Below are positions 16,352-25,214 of a stretch of 64,000 bases of DNA, in pieces. Position 1 is the first letter of the stretch, and each line of letters opens with the position of its first letter. The notes under the pieces were generated by a model, which worked only from the letters and a program-made list of their open reading frames with translations, ran no database searches and was not told where the DNA came from. Position numbers and translations under genes: made by a program. The stretch lies in NCBI RefSeq assembly GCF_017744095.1, contig NZ_JAGHQX010000001.1:806001-870000 (forward strand), in the 5' to 3' direction. The stretch is from Shimia sp. R10_1 (lineage in GTDB: Bacteria > Pseudomonadota > Alphaproteobacteria > Rhodobacterales > Rhodobacteraceae).

Positions 16352-16735
16352 ATGGCTGATGCATCCGCTCCAGTCGACCTGCTTGTCTGCACCACCTGCC
16401 GTGCAGGTCAGCCCACCGACATTGAAGGGCCACGCCCCGGCACCCAGCTGTTCGAAGCCCTCAGGGCGTCAGATTTGCCAGAAAACGTGACCGTTAAAGG
16501 CGTGGCATGCTTTTCCAACTGCGACTCTGGCTGCTCGGTCACCATTCGTGGTGGCGATGATCGCTGGACATACGTCTATGGCAATTTCACTGGCGCAGAT
16601 GACGCGGATCTGGTTGCCGAGGGCGTGACCAAATACGCCGAAACCGTCGATGGGCTGGTGCCTTGGCGCGAACGCTCGACTCACTTCCGCAAAAACTGCA
16701 TTGCACGCATTCCCCCACTGGAGATCCCTGAATGA
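16352..16735 (+). CDS. DUF1636 ferredoxin-like protein
   Basis: The 127-residue protein is a DUF1636 member, a small cysteine-rich protein often encoded beside cobW. Six cysteines are visible: CTTC near the start, CFSNCDSGC in the middle, and NC near the C-terminus. The spacing resembles thioredoxin-like ferredoxins and could bind a metal or an iron-sulfur cluster. It is the first gene after the riboswitch, and its stop overlaps the cobW ATG, so it is likely co-regulated with and may work with CobW. ATG at 16352 was chosen for its AGGGA nine bases upstream; the frame extends to a GTG at 16292 inside the expression platform. Confidence 0.85.
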   Translation: MADASAPVDLLVCTTCRAGQPTDIEGPRPGTQLFEALRASDLPENVTVKGVACFSNCDSGCSVTIRGGDDRWTYVYGNFTGADDADLVAEGVTKYAETVDGLVPWRERSTHFRKNCIARIPPLEIPE

Positions 16736-17829
16736 GCACTCTTGAAAAACTTCCCGTCACCGTCATCACCGGCTTTCTGGGATCCGGCAAAACAACGCTG
16801 GTGCGCAACCTGATGACAAAGCCGCAGGGCAAACGCCTCGCGGTGATTGTGAATGAATTTGGCGATGTTGGTGTCGATGGCGAGATCCTGAAATCCTGCG
16901 CAATTCCGGACTGTCCAGCGGAAAACATCATGGAGCTGGCGAATGGCTGCATCTGCTGCACCGTGGCCGATGATTTCATCCCCACGATCGAAGCTCTGAT
17001 GAACCTAGAGACCCGCCCAGAGCACATCCTGATTGAAACCTCTGGCCTGGCCTTGCCAAAACCGCTGCTGAAGGCGTTTGACTGGCCTGATATCCGCTCC
17101 AAGATCACTGTGGACGGCGTGATCGCACTGGCTGATGCGGAGGCTGTCGCCGATGGCCGCTTTGCAACTGATGTGGCTGCTGTGGATGCGCAGCGCGAAG
17201 CGGATGAAGGTCTGGATCACGAAACCCCTCTGTCTGAGGTGTTTCTCGATCAGATCAACTGCGCCGACATTGTGCTTTTGACAAAACCAGACCTCGCAGG
17301 CCCCGAGGGCGTTGCCAAAGCCAAAGAGATCGTGCTCTCCAAAGCACCACGCGCCCTGCCGGTGGTCGAAGTCGCCGAAGGTGATGTGGACCCGCGCGTT
17401 ATCCTTGGCCTTGAAGCCGCCGCAGAAGACGATCTGGAAGCCCGCCCCTCCCATCACGAAGATCATCATCACACGCATGATCACGACGATCACCATCATG
17501 ACGACGACCATCATCATGATCACCACCACGACCACAATCACGATGCTTTCAACAGCATTGTCGTAGATGTGCCAGAACAATCCGATCCCGCGGCTTTTGC
17601 CGCTAAGATCGAAAAAATGGCCAAAGATCTCAACATTCTGCGCGTCAAAGGCTACGCCGCGGTGGAAGGCAAACCCATGCGGCTTCTGGTACAGGCGGTG
17701 GGCGCGCGCGTGCGGCATCAGTTTGACCGCCCATGGAAGGCCGAAGAAGGCCGTCAGGGCCGTATGGTCGTGATTGCCGAACATCATGACGTAAATGTGG
17801 ATGCGATCCACGCAGCTCTGGTAGACTAA
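16732..17829 (+). CDS. cobW: CobW, G3E-family GTPase metallochaperone
   Basis: A GTP-dependent metal chaperone proposed to supply cobalt to the CobNST chelatase. The P-loop GFLGSGKTT lies at residues 14-22, the metal-binding CxCC motif is in NGCICCTV, and the G4-like LTKPD follows. Between the GTPase and C-terminal domains is a stretch of about 35 residues made almost only of His and Asp, a strong metal-binding segment. The C-terminal CobW_C domain ends with RMVVIAEHHD. The gene overlaps the DUF1636 gene by four bases and is 6 bp from cobN. Confidence 0.95.
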   Translation: MSTLEKLPVTVITGFLGSGKTTLVRNLMTKPQGKRLAVIVNEFGDVGVDGEILKSCAIPDCPAENIMELANGCICCTVADDFIPTIEALMNLETRPEHILIETSGLALPKPLLKAFDWPDIRSKITVDGVIALADAEAVADGRFATDVAAVDAQREADEGLDHETPLSEVFLDQINCADIVLLTKPDLAGPEGVAKAKEIVLSKAPRALPVVEVAEGDVDPRVILGLEAAAEDDLEARPSHHEDHHHTHDHDDHHHDDDHHHDHHHDHNHDAFNSIVVDVPEQSDPAAFAAKIEKMAKDLNILRVKGYAAVEGKPMRLLVQAVGARVRHQFDRPWKAEEGRQGRMVVIAEHHDVNVDAIHAALVD

Positions 17830-17835
17830 GCCGCC

Positions 17836-20800
17836 ATGCATGTAGTCTTTCGCGAAAGCCATGGCCTTGATGAGGCCGAAACCCCAATGGATCTGGGTCA
17901 GTCACCGGCTGACCTTGTTGTGCTGTCTTTTTCTGACAGCGACCTCGGGGCTTTCGCGGCAGGCTGGCACCGCAGCAATGGCGATCTTCCAACGCTGCGC
18001 CTTGCCAATCTGACAGCGTTGAAACACCCGCTGTCAGTGGACACCTACATCGACCAAACGCTGTCTGGTGCCAAAGCCATCCTGATCCGGCTGATCGGTG
18101 GGATCTCATATTGGCAATACGGCATTCAACAGGTTCAGGCGCTGGCTGCGGAAAAAGGCATCGCCCTTGCAGTACTGCCCGCAGATGGCCGTCCGGACAC
18201 GCGATTGGATGAGGTCTCGACTCTGCCGGTCTCTACCCTGCATCGCCTCACGCATCTCTGTGACACCGGCGGCGCCATTGCGGCACAGGCCGCTTTGGCA
18301 CAACTCGCCCTGTCTGCCGGGCTTTATGCCAAGCCGGTCATGGGCTCCAAAGCCCTGCCAGACCACGGCGGCTGGACGCCTGAGACAGGCCTATCTGATC
18401 CTCTTGCAGCGCGCGATCCTGCAAAACCACTGATTGCCCTGACGTTCTATCGCGCCTACGTCAGTTCCGCCGATACCGCGCCGATTGAGGCCATGTTTGA
18501 GGAGTTTCGCGCCCGAGGTTTTGATGTGGTGGGCCTATTTGCCCCGTCCCTCAAAGTGCCCGCATCGGCCGCATGGCTAGCCGAAACACTGCGCACACTG
18601 GCCCCTGCCGCCATTGTGAATGCCACGTCGTTCTCCGGCAAAGGGGCCGATGGCACCTCGCCGCTGGATGCCACCGAAGCGCCCGTTTTTCAGGTGGCTC
18701 TGGCCACCTCCCGCAAAAAAGCCTGGGCAGAGGCGGAACGTGGCCTCGCGCCTTCTGACCTCGCTATGCATGTGGTTCTGCCCGAAGTAGATGGCCGCCT
18801 CTTTGCCGGCGTCGCCTCTTTCAAAGAGCCTGGCAAAAAAGACCCCGCGCTGGAATACTCCCGCTTTGCCCACCGCCCGGTGCCAGAGCGGATCACGGCG
18901 ATTGCCGACAAGGTCGAGGGCTGGGTGCGACTTGCGAAAAAGCCCAACGCAGAAAAGCAACTCGCCTGTGTGCTCTCCACCTACCCCGGCAAAGACTGGA
19001 ACATGGCCCACGCGGTTGGGCTGGACCCGCTCGCAAGTGTTGAGGCGATCCTGTCTGACTTTGCCGAGGATGGTTTCGAAACCGGTCATGCAGACAGCAC
19101 ATTGGCAGAAGCGCTCCTTGGCGCGCCCCTCACATGGTCGCTGGCGGAATATAAGTCCGCTCTCAGCACCCTGCCGCAGGCGCTGCAAGATGATCTTGCC
19201 ACTGCATGGGGCGCACCTGAGGATGATCCCACCGTCGCAGGCGATGCCTTCACCTTCAAGGCCACAAAACGCGGCAATATCCTGATCGCGTTGCAACCAG
19301 AGCGCGGCACCGCTCAGCTGCGCGAAGATGAGTACCACGATCTTTCCCGCGTGCCGCGCCATTCCTATGTGGCCTTCTATCTCTGGCTCCGCCAGACACA
19401 GGGTGTTGACGCGCTGCTGCACATTGGCGCCCATGGCACGCTGGAATGGCTGCCCGGAAAATCTGTCGCCTTGTCTGAAGCCTGCTGGCCCGAAGTGCTG
19501 ATTGGCGACGTGCCGGTGATCTACCCGTTTATCGTGAACGACCCCGGTGAGGCCGCACAGGCCAAGCGCCGCATCAACGCGCTCACATTGGGGCATGTGC
19601 CCCCGCCGCTCAAAGCCAGCGCAACGCCGCAGCGTTTTGCGCGTCTGGAAACGCTTCTGGATGAGTTCTCCAATGCTGACGGCTTGGATCCCAAGCGCCG
19701 GGACCGTCTGCAATCAGACATCAAAGACGAAGCCGAAGCCCTTGGCCTGCAATCAGAACTTGGGCTGGATGAAGCCACCTGCCTTACCGAGGCGATCACC
19801 CGCATCGACACTTTTGTCTGCGACATCAAGGAAAGCCAGTTTGGCGATGGTCTGCACGTTTTTGGCCGTGCGCCCTCAGTCGAAGGGTCGTTTGACGCCA
19901 GCGCCTCTGCGGAGGCTGAACGCGCATCCCTGACCCGCGCACTTGCTGGCAAACGCATCGAGGCCGGCCCTTCCGGCTCCCCTTATCGCGGGCGCAAAGA
20001 CGTGCTGCCCACGGGCCGCAATCTCTTCACCACCGATCCGCGTTCGGTGCCCTCCCGTTCGGCCTATGCACAGGGCGTGAAACTGGCCGAAGAGCTGGTG
20101 CGCCGCCACCTTCAGGAAGAAGGCGACTATCCCAAAAACCTGATTGTGGATCTTTGGGGCAGCGCCACCATGCGCACCGCAGGCGAAGAATTTGCCATGG
20201 CACTGCACCTTCTGGGCGCAAAACCTGTCTGGGACGAAGGCAGCGAGCGCGTCTCCGGCGTTGAAATCTTGCCCATCGCCCTACTCGAACGCCCCCGCAT
20301 TGATGTCACCCTGCGGGTCTCTGGCCTGTTCCGTGATGTCTTCCCAACGCTGAGCACCCTCTTTGGACAGGCTGTCAAAGCTTTGGCAGAACGCGACGAA
20401 GCCGCCGACTGGAACCCATTCGCGGGCCGCATCACGGCCCCTCGCGTCTATGGCCCCGCGCCCGGCAGCTACGGCCTTGGCATGGGCCACGACATTGAAA
20501 ATTACTCTGACGAAGGCCGCAAAGCCGCAGGCGAGGCTTGGCTCAACGCGTCCTCTTATGCTTTTGACGGCGACAAGATCACCAAAGACGCAGACGGCAT
20601 TCGCGCGTTGGTGGGGGCCGCAGACAGCTTTGTGCATCTGCAGGACATGCCGGAAACCGACCTCCTGCTGGCGTCTGATTATGCCACCCACGAGGCCGGC
20701 TTTGCCGCCGCGCAAAAGATCACCGGCGGCAACGCCAATCTGTATCATGTGGACAACACCAACCCGGAAAATCCCCGCGCCCGCAGCCTGACCGAAGAAA

Positions 20801-21123
20801 TCGCGCGTGTGGTACATGCCCGCGCCACCAACCCGGATTGGCTTGCCGGCATGATGCGTCACGGTTTCCGCGGCGGTGCCGAAATCGCCGCAACGCTGGA
20901 GCATATGGCCGCCTTTGCCAATCTTGCAGGCGCGGTACCGCCACAGCTGTTTGACGCCTATCATGATGCCACTCTCGGCGATGATGGCGTTGTCGAGTTT
21001 CTACAAAAAGAAAACCCGCAGGCATTGGCCGCGATGCGCGATCGTTTCGCCGCGCTCTATGAGGCCGGGCTCTGGGTCACCCGCCGCAACTCAATTCTTG
21101 CGGAGCTCGAGCAACTGCCATGA
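17836..21123 (+). CDS. cobN: Cobaltochelatase large subunit
   Basis: Inserts cobalt into hydrogenobyrinate a,c-diamide together with CobS and CobT, using ATP. The 1095-residue protein belongs to the CobN/magnesium chelatase H family: HIGAHGTLEWLPGKSVALS, the motif LFTTDPRSVPSRSAYAQGVK and NIENYSDEG-like segments are present. It is somewhat shorter than the Pseudomonas denitrificans protein (about 1,275 residues), mainly in the N-terminal part, which is within the family range. It is 6 bp after cobW and overlaps cobG by four bases. cobS and cobT are not in the window, so they must be elsewhere. Confidence 0.95.
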   Translation: MHVVFRESHGLDEAETPMDLGQSPADLVVLSFSDSDLGAFAAGWHRSNGDLPTLRLANLTALKHPLSVDTYIDQTLSGAKAILIRLIGGISYWQYGIQQVQALAAEKGIALAVLPADGRPDTRLDEVSTLPVSTLHRLTHLCDTGGAIAAQAALAQLALSAGLYAKPVMGSKALPDHGGWTPETGLSDPLAARDPAKPLIALTFYRAYVSSADTAPIEAMFEEFRARGFDVVGLFAPSLKVPASAAWLAETLRTLAPAAIVNATSFSGKGADGTSPLDATEAPVFQVALATSRKKAWAEAERGLAPSDLAMHVVLPEVDGRLFAGVASFKEPGKKDPALEYSRFAHRPVPERITAIADKVEGWVRLAKKPNAEKQLACVLSTYPGKDWNMAHAVGLDPLASVEAILSDFAEDGFETGHADSTLAEALLGAPLTWSLAEYKSALSTLPQALQDDLATAWGAPEDDPTVAGDAFTFKATKRGNILIALQPERGTAQLREDEYHDLSRVPRHSYVAFYLWLRQTQGVDALLHIGAHGTLEWLPGKSVALSEACWPEVLIGDVPVIYPFIVNDPGEAAQAKRRINALTLGHVPPPLKASATPQRFARLETLLDEFSNADGLDPKRRDRLQSDIKDEAEALGLQSELGLDEATCLTEAITRIDTFVCDIKESQFGDGLHVFGRAPSVEGSFDASASAEAERASLTRALAGKRIEAGPSGSPYRGRKDVLPTGRNLFTTDPRSVPSRSAYAQGVKLAEELVRRHLQEEGDYPKNLIVDLWGSATMRTAGEEFAMALHLLGAKPVWDEGSERVSGVEILPIALLERPRIDVTLRVSGLFRDVFPTLSTLFGQAVKALAERDEAADWNPFAGRITAPRVYGPAPGSYGLGMGHDIENYSDEGRKAAGEAWLNASSYAFDGDKITKDADGIRALVGAADSFVHLQDMPETDLLLASDYATHEAGFAAAQKITGGNANLYHVDNTNPENPRARSLTEEIARVVHARATNPDWLAGMMRHGFRGGAEIAATLEHMAAFANLAGAVPPQLFDAYHDATLGDDGVVEFLQKENPQALAAMRDRFAALYEAGLWVTRRNSILAELEQLP

Positions 21124-22253
21124 GCCGCCCCGCCGCCAAAGGCTGGTGCCCCGGCGCCTACAAGCCCATGATGTCTGGCGACGGACTGGTTGTGCGCGTG
21201 CGCCCGATGCTGGCGCGGCTCACACAGGCGCAGGTGCTCGGCCTCTGCGCAACGGCACAGGAATTTGGCTCTGGACTGATGGACCTCACCAGCCGCGCCA
21301 ACTTGCAAATCCGTGGCGTGGCAGAAGCCGATCACGAGGCCGTTCTGGCACGTCTCGCAGATCTTGGCCTGCTGCCAGATGATCCCATGCTGGAAAGCCG
21401 CCGCAACATCCTGATCCCGCCGCTCTGGCAGGCCGGAGACGAAACCGATCAGATCGCAAACGCGCTGGTGGCCCGTTTGGGTGACTTCCCCGAGCTGCCC
21501 GCCAAAATGGGCTTTGCCATCGACATCGACGGCGCATCGCAATTCACTCAGAACTCGGCGGACTTTCGGCTGGAGCGCTCTTGTGATGGCGCATTGATAT
21601 TACGCGCTGATGGGGCCTCACATGGGCGGCTTGTGACCGCAGAGACAGCCGTTGATGCCCTCATCGAAATGGCAAACTGGTTTGTCAAAACCGATGGCCC
21701 GTCTCACCGACGCATGGCTGCGCATGTGGCGCTGACCCCGCCACCGGCGGATTGGCAAGACGCCCTGCCCGTAGCAGCAGCGCCAGCTCTGAAACCCGGC
21801 AGAGTCGAACTGGGAACCATCTTTGGCGCAGCTTTTGGCCAAATCGAAGCCGAAGCTCTTGCAACCCTAGTTCGTGAAACCAAAGCGGAAGCCCTGCGGG
21901 TCACCCCTTGGCGCCTCTTCCTGTTGGAAGGTGCTGCCACCGTTGAAACCACTGATTTCATCACTGAGGCGCGCGACCCGCTTCTGCAAACCGATGCCTG
22001 CCCCGGCGCGCCGCTCTGCACATCCTCAACCGTGGAAACGCGCAGAATTGCCCGCACTCTAGCAAAACACACAAGCGGGCCGCTGCATATTTCTGGGTGC
22101 GCCAAAGGCTGCGCCCGCCCGCGCCCCTGTGCCACCACCCTTGTGGGCAACGACGGCGCATTTGATCTTGTCAAAAACGGCCGTCCATGGGATGCGCCCA
22201 CAAAAACTGGTCTGACACCTCAACAGCTGACCACCGCCTTGGGAGAGTTTTGA
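21120..22253 (+). CDS. cobG: Precorrin-3B synthase
   Basis: Hydroxylates precorrin-3A at C20 with O2 and forms the gamma-lactone, the oxygen-dependent step that marks the aerobic pathway. The 377-residue protein is built like a sulfite/nitrite reductase: the N-terminal ferredoxin-like half contains LTSRANLQIRG, and the C-terminal half has the [4Fe-4S] cysteines in CPGAPLC and SGCAKGCARP. Its ATG overlaps the cobN stop, and its stop TGA shares one base with the cobH ATG. Confidence 0.93.
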   Translation: MSRPAAKGWCPGAYKPMMSGDGLVVRVRPMLARLTQAQVLGLCATAQEFGSGLMDLTSRANLQIRGVAEADHEAVLARLADLGLLPDDPMLESRRNILIPPLWQAGDETDQIANALVARLGDFPELPAKMGFAIDIDGASQFTQNSADFRLERSCDGALILRADGASHGRLVTAETAVDALIEMANWFVKTDGPSHRRMAAHVALTPPPADWQDALPVAAAPALKPGRVELGTIFGAAFGQIEAEALATLVRETKAEALRVTPWRLFLLEGAATVETTDFITEARDPLLQTDACPGAPLCTSSTVETRRIARTLAKHTSGPLHISGCAKGCARPRPCATTLVGNDGAFDLVKNGRPWDAPTKTGLTPQQLTTALGEF

Positions 22254-22882
22254 TGCCTTATGAATACGAAAAGAATGGTCAGGCGATCTATGATGAAAGC
22301 TTTGCCACCATTCGCCGCGAGGCGGAACTTGCTGACTTCGATAAAGACGAAGAGCAAGTTGTTGTCCGTATGATCCACGCCGCGGGCATGGTCGGCTTGG
22401 AAAAGCACGTGAAATTCACCCCCGGCATGGTGGCTGCGGCCCGCAAAGCCATGGAAGACGGCGCGCCGATCTTCTGTGATGCGCGCATGGTCAGCGAAGG
22501 CGTGACCCGCCCGCGCCTGCCCGCAGACAATGATGTGATCTGCACCCTGCACGCCGAAGGCATCCACGATCTGGCCAAAGAGATGGGCAACACCCGCTCT
22601 GCTGCGGCGTTGGAGCATTGGCGTGATCGTCTGGGCGGCGCCATTGTGGCCATTGGCAATGCACCTACTGCGCTGTTTCACCTCCTGAACATGCTCGAAG
22701 ATCCCGAGTGCCCCCGCCCCGCTGCCATCATCGGCTGCCCCGTGGGCTTTGTCGGCGCAATGGAAAGCAAAGACGCGCTTTGGGCGGATCAACCTGTGCC
22801 CTGCATGATTGTCGAAGGCCGCCTGGGCGGCTCCGCCATGACAGTGGCCGCCATTAACGCCATCGCGAGCCGCAAAGAATGA
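22253..22882 (+). CDS. cobH: Precorrin-8X methylmutase
   Basis: Moves a methyl group from C11 to C12 to give hydrogenobyrinate. The 209-residue protein has the family stretches DEEQVVVRMIHAAGM, ARKAMEDGAPIFCDARMVSE and the C-terminal IIGCPVGFVGAMESK; the catalytic His is the one in RMIHAAGM. I placed the start at 22253, where ATG follows GGGAG and overlaps the cobG stop as TGATG. An earlier frame extension to 22187 lies wholly inside cobG. The stop overlaps cobI by four bases. Confidence 0.94.
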   Translation: MPYEYEKNGQAIYDESFATIRREAELADFDKDEEQVVVRMIHAAGMVGLEKHVKFTPGMVAAARKAMEDGAPIFCDARMVSEGVTRPRLPADNDVICTLHAEGIHDLAKEMGNTRSAAALEHWRDRLGGAIVAIGNAPTALFHLLNMLEDPECPRPAAIIGCPVGFVGAMESKDALWADQPVPCMIVEGRLGGSAMTVAAINAIASRKE

Positions 22883-23610
22883 CACAGACAGGTACCATCC
22901 ACGGCGTTGGTCTCGGCCCCGGCGATCCCGACCTCATGAGCGTGCGCGCGCACCGTCTTCTGAGCGGTGCCAAACATGTAGCCTTTTTCCGCAAGGCAGG
23001 CCGCAAAGGCCAGGCCCGCCAGATTGTCGAAGGGCTGCTGCCCGAAGGTGTAATCGAATTCCCGATGGAATATCCGGTCACCACCGAAATCCCGCTGTCT
23101 GATCCACGCTACAATGAAATCCTGTCGCAGTTTTATGAGGATGTGACCCAGCATCTGATCCGCCTCGCCCAAGCTGGCGACGATGTTGTTGTGCTCTGTG
23201 AGGGCGACCCGTTCTTTTACGGATCCTTCATGCACATCTATGAGCGCGTGCGCAAAGTTGTGCCCGTCAACGTGGTGCCCGCCATCACCGGCATGTCCGG
23301 CGCATGGACAGCCACAGGCGCGCCGATCACCTGGGGTGACGATGTGCTCACCGTGCTCACCGGCACCCTGCCGCAAGACACGCTGACCGACTACATCTCC
23401 CGCACAGACTCCCTGGTGGTGATGAAGATCGGCACCAACTTTGAAAAAGTCATCGCCGCCCTCAAATCCGCAGACCGCTACGAGGATGCTTGGATCGTGC
23501 AATACGCCACCATGCCCAAGCAGACGGTGACAAAACTCTCAGAAATGACCGACGACGTGACGCCTTACTTCTCGATCATAGTTGTACACGGTCAGGGGCG
23601 CCGCCCATGA
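22879..23610 (+). CDS. cobI: Precorrin-2 C20-methyltransferase
   Basis: Methylates precorrin-2 at C20 with S-adenosylmethionine. The 243-residue protein shows the tetrapyrrole methylase signature VGLGPGDPDLMSVRAHRLL, the CEGDPFFYGSFMHIYER loop and the VVPAITGMSGAWTATG segment. Coupled by ATGA overlaps to cobH before and cobJ after it. These features separate it from cobA, cobJ and cobM, which share the fold. Confidence 0.94.
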   Translation: MTQTGTIHGVGLGPGDPDLMSVRAHRLLSGAKHVAFFRKAGRKGQARQIVEGLLPEGVIEFPMEYPVTTEIPLSDPRYNEILSQFYEDVTQHLIRLAQAGDDVVVLCEGDPFFYGSFMHIYERVRKVVPVNVVPAITGMSGAWTATGAPITWGDDVLTVLTGTLPQDTLTDYISRTDSLVVMKIGTNFEKVIAALKSADRYEDAWIVQYATMPKQTVTKLSEMTDDVTPYFSIIVVHGQGRRP

Positions 23611-24371
23611 GCACGTCAGAACAAGGCTGGGTTCAGATCGTCGGCATCGGCCCCGGTGATGAAGCGCTGGTGACCCCACAGGTGCAGGCCGCGCTGGCTG
23701 AGGCCACCGATGCGGTGGGCTATATCCCCTATGTGGAACGTGTGGCCGCCAACCCGAACTTGACCCTGCACCCGTCAGACAACCGTGTTGAAATCGACCG
23801 CTCCCGCCACGCGCTGGAAATGGCCTCTGAGGGCAAACGCGTGGTTGTGGTCTCCTCCGGCGATCCGGGTGTGTTTGCTATGGCCGCTGCGGTGTTTGAG
23901 GCCGTAGAACATGGCGAGGCCGCATGGCGTGATCTCGACATCCACGTGCTGCCCGGCATCACAGCCATGCTGGCGGCCTCTGCGGCTTGCGGCGCGCCAC
24001 TGGGCCATGACTTCTGCGCCATCAACCTCAGCGACAATCTCAAGCCTTGGGAGTTGATCGACAAACGCCTACGTCTCGCCGCAGAGGCCGATTTTGCCAT
24101 GGCCTTTTACAATCCGCGCTCCAAGTCGCGACCGGAAGGCTTTGAAAAAGCGCTCAAAACCCTGAAAGACGCCTGTGGTGACAACCGCCCGATGATCTTT
24201 GCCCGCAATGTGTCGCGCCCCGATCAGACCATCAAGATTGTGCCGCTTCAGGACACCACACCGGATATGGCGGACATGCGCACCGTGGTGTTGCTTGGCT
24301 CCAGCCAGACCCGCATCATCGACCGCGATGGCACGCCGATTGTCTACACGCCCCGGTCGGTGGCTGGCTGA
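23607..24371 (+). CDS. cobJ: Precorrin-3B C17-methyltransferase
   Basis: Methylates precorrin-3B at C17 with ring contraction, giving precorrin-4. The 254-residue protein has IVGIGPGDEALVTPQVQAAL at the start, SSGDPGVFAMAAAVFE, LPGITAMLAASAACGAPLGH and the typical FAMAFYNPRSKSRP near the middle. The ATG at 23607 overlaps the cobI stop; the frame extends upstream only inside cobI. It is the last gene of the riboswitch operon, and a long hairpin follows. Confidence 0.93.
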   Translation: MSTSEQGWVQIVGIGPGDEALVTPQVQAALAEATDAVGYIPYVERVAANPNLTLHPSDNRVEIDRSRHALEMASEGKRVVVVSSGDPGVFAMAAAVFEAVEHGEAAWRDLDIHVLPGITAMLAASAACGAPLGHDFCAINLSDNLKPWELIDKRLRLAAEADFAMAFYNPRSKSRPEGFEKALKTLKDACGDNRPMIFARNVSRPDQTIKIVPLQDTTPDMADMRTVVLLGSSQTRIIDRDGTPIVYTPRSVAG

Positions 24372-24397
24372 ATGTCGGTCATGGCCCCTCGCAAAAA

Positions 24398-24460
24398 GGG
24401 CCGCGACCGATCCTGGGAGGAAGCAAAGCGCCCTCCCATGGGGAGGGTCGGGCGCGGCCC
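24398..24460. terminator. Nested hairpin between convergent cobJ and cobK
   Basis: An outer 8-bp stem GGGCCGCG (24398-24405) / CGCGGCCC (24453-24460) encloses an inner 7-bp stem CCCTCCC/GGGAGGG with a 3-base loop. There is no T-run. Located 27 bp after cobJ and 20 bp from the end of cobK, it probably limits read-through between the convergent genes. Confidence 0.5.
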
Positions 24461-24479
24461 GTCTACGCCGGGCCAAACT

Positions 24480-25214
24480 TCAGTTATTGACCCAAGCCAT
24501 AACCGCCTCCGCTGTGGCCAGCTCCGCCCTCGGCGGCAGTTCAGGCCGGTCAATCATAATCACCGGAATGTTCAACGCCCGCGCGGCATGCAGCTTGGCC
24601 TCCGCCCCAATGCCCCCAGCGTTTTTGCAGACCACCACTTCCACGCTGTGCTGCTCCATAAGCGCGCGGTCCCCAGCCACATCAAACGGCCCCCGTGCCA
24701 CAACCACGGTGTGATGCGGCACGGCAGGCGGGGTGTCCGGCTGATCTACAAGGCGCAGGACATAATGATGCTGCGGCTGGGCCGCAAAGGCAGGCAGATT
24801 GAGCTTGCCCAGCGCCAGCAACACCCGCTTGGCCGCCCCATCAAGCGCCGCCACAGCGCCCTCAATATCCGCCACATGGTGCCAGTCATCCCCGGCCTGC
24901 GCCCGCCAGGCCGGACGGGTCAGAGCGATCAGCTCAACGCCCTCCTGCGCACAGGCGTGATAAGCGTTCCAGCTCATTTGCGCGGCAAAAGGATGTGTCG
25001 CATCAATCACATGGGTGATGCTATTGTCCCGCAAATAGGTAGCCAACCCGTCAACACCGCCAAATCCCCCCACCCGCATGGGCAAAGGCTGCTCTTTGGG
25101 CTTGGCGACACGCCCCGCATAAGAGAAAACCGCGTCAATACCGGCTTGCGCCACGGCTTTGGCCAAAGCGCTGGCCTCGGTTGTGCCGCCAAGAATAAGG
25201 AGTTTGGTTGTCAT
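24480..25214 (-). CDS. cobK: Precorrin-6A reductase
   Basis: Reduces precorrin-6A to precorrin-6B with NADPH. The 244-residue protein has the N-terminal LLILGGTTEASALAKAVA, the conserved VIDATHPFAAQMS and the later VVCKNAGGIGAEAKLHAA. It is on the minus strand while its neighbours cobJ and cobL are on the plus strand. Its ATG (25212-25214 read in reverse) shares two bases with the ATG of cobL at 25213, so the two starts overlap head to head. AAGGA lies nine bases upstream, inside cobL codons. Confidence 0.93.
   Translation of the reverse strand: MTTKLLILGGTTEASALAKAVAQAGIDAVFSYAGRVAKPKEQPLPMRVGGFGGVDGLATYLRDNSITHVIDATHPFAAQMSWNAYHACAQEGVELIALTRPAWRAQAGDDWHHVADIEGAVAALDGAAKRVLLALGKLNLPAFAAQPQHHYVLRLVDQPDTPPAVPHHTVVVARGPFDVAGDRALMEQHSVEVVVCKNAGGIGAEAKLHAARALNIPVIMIDRPELPPRAELATAEAVMAWVNN

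Noticed and set aside
17455-17550. Repeated CAT/CAC/GAT codons in cobW
   Set aside because: This is the coding sequence for the His/Asp metal loop, not a separate repeat element.
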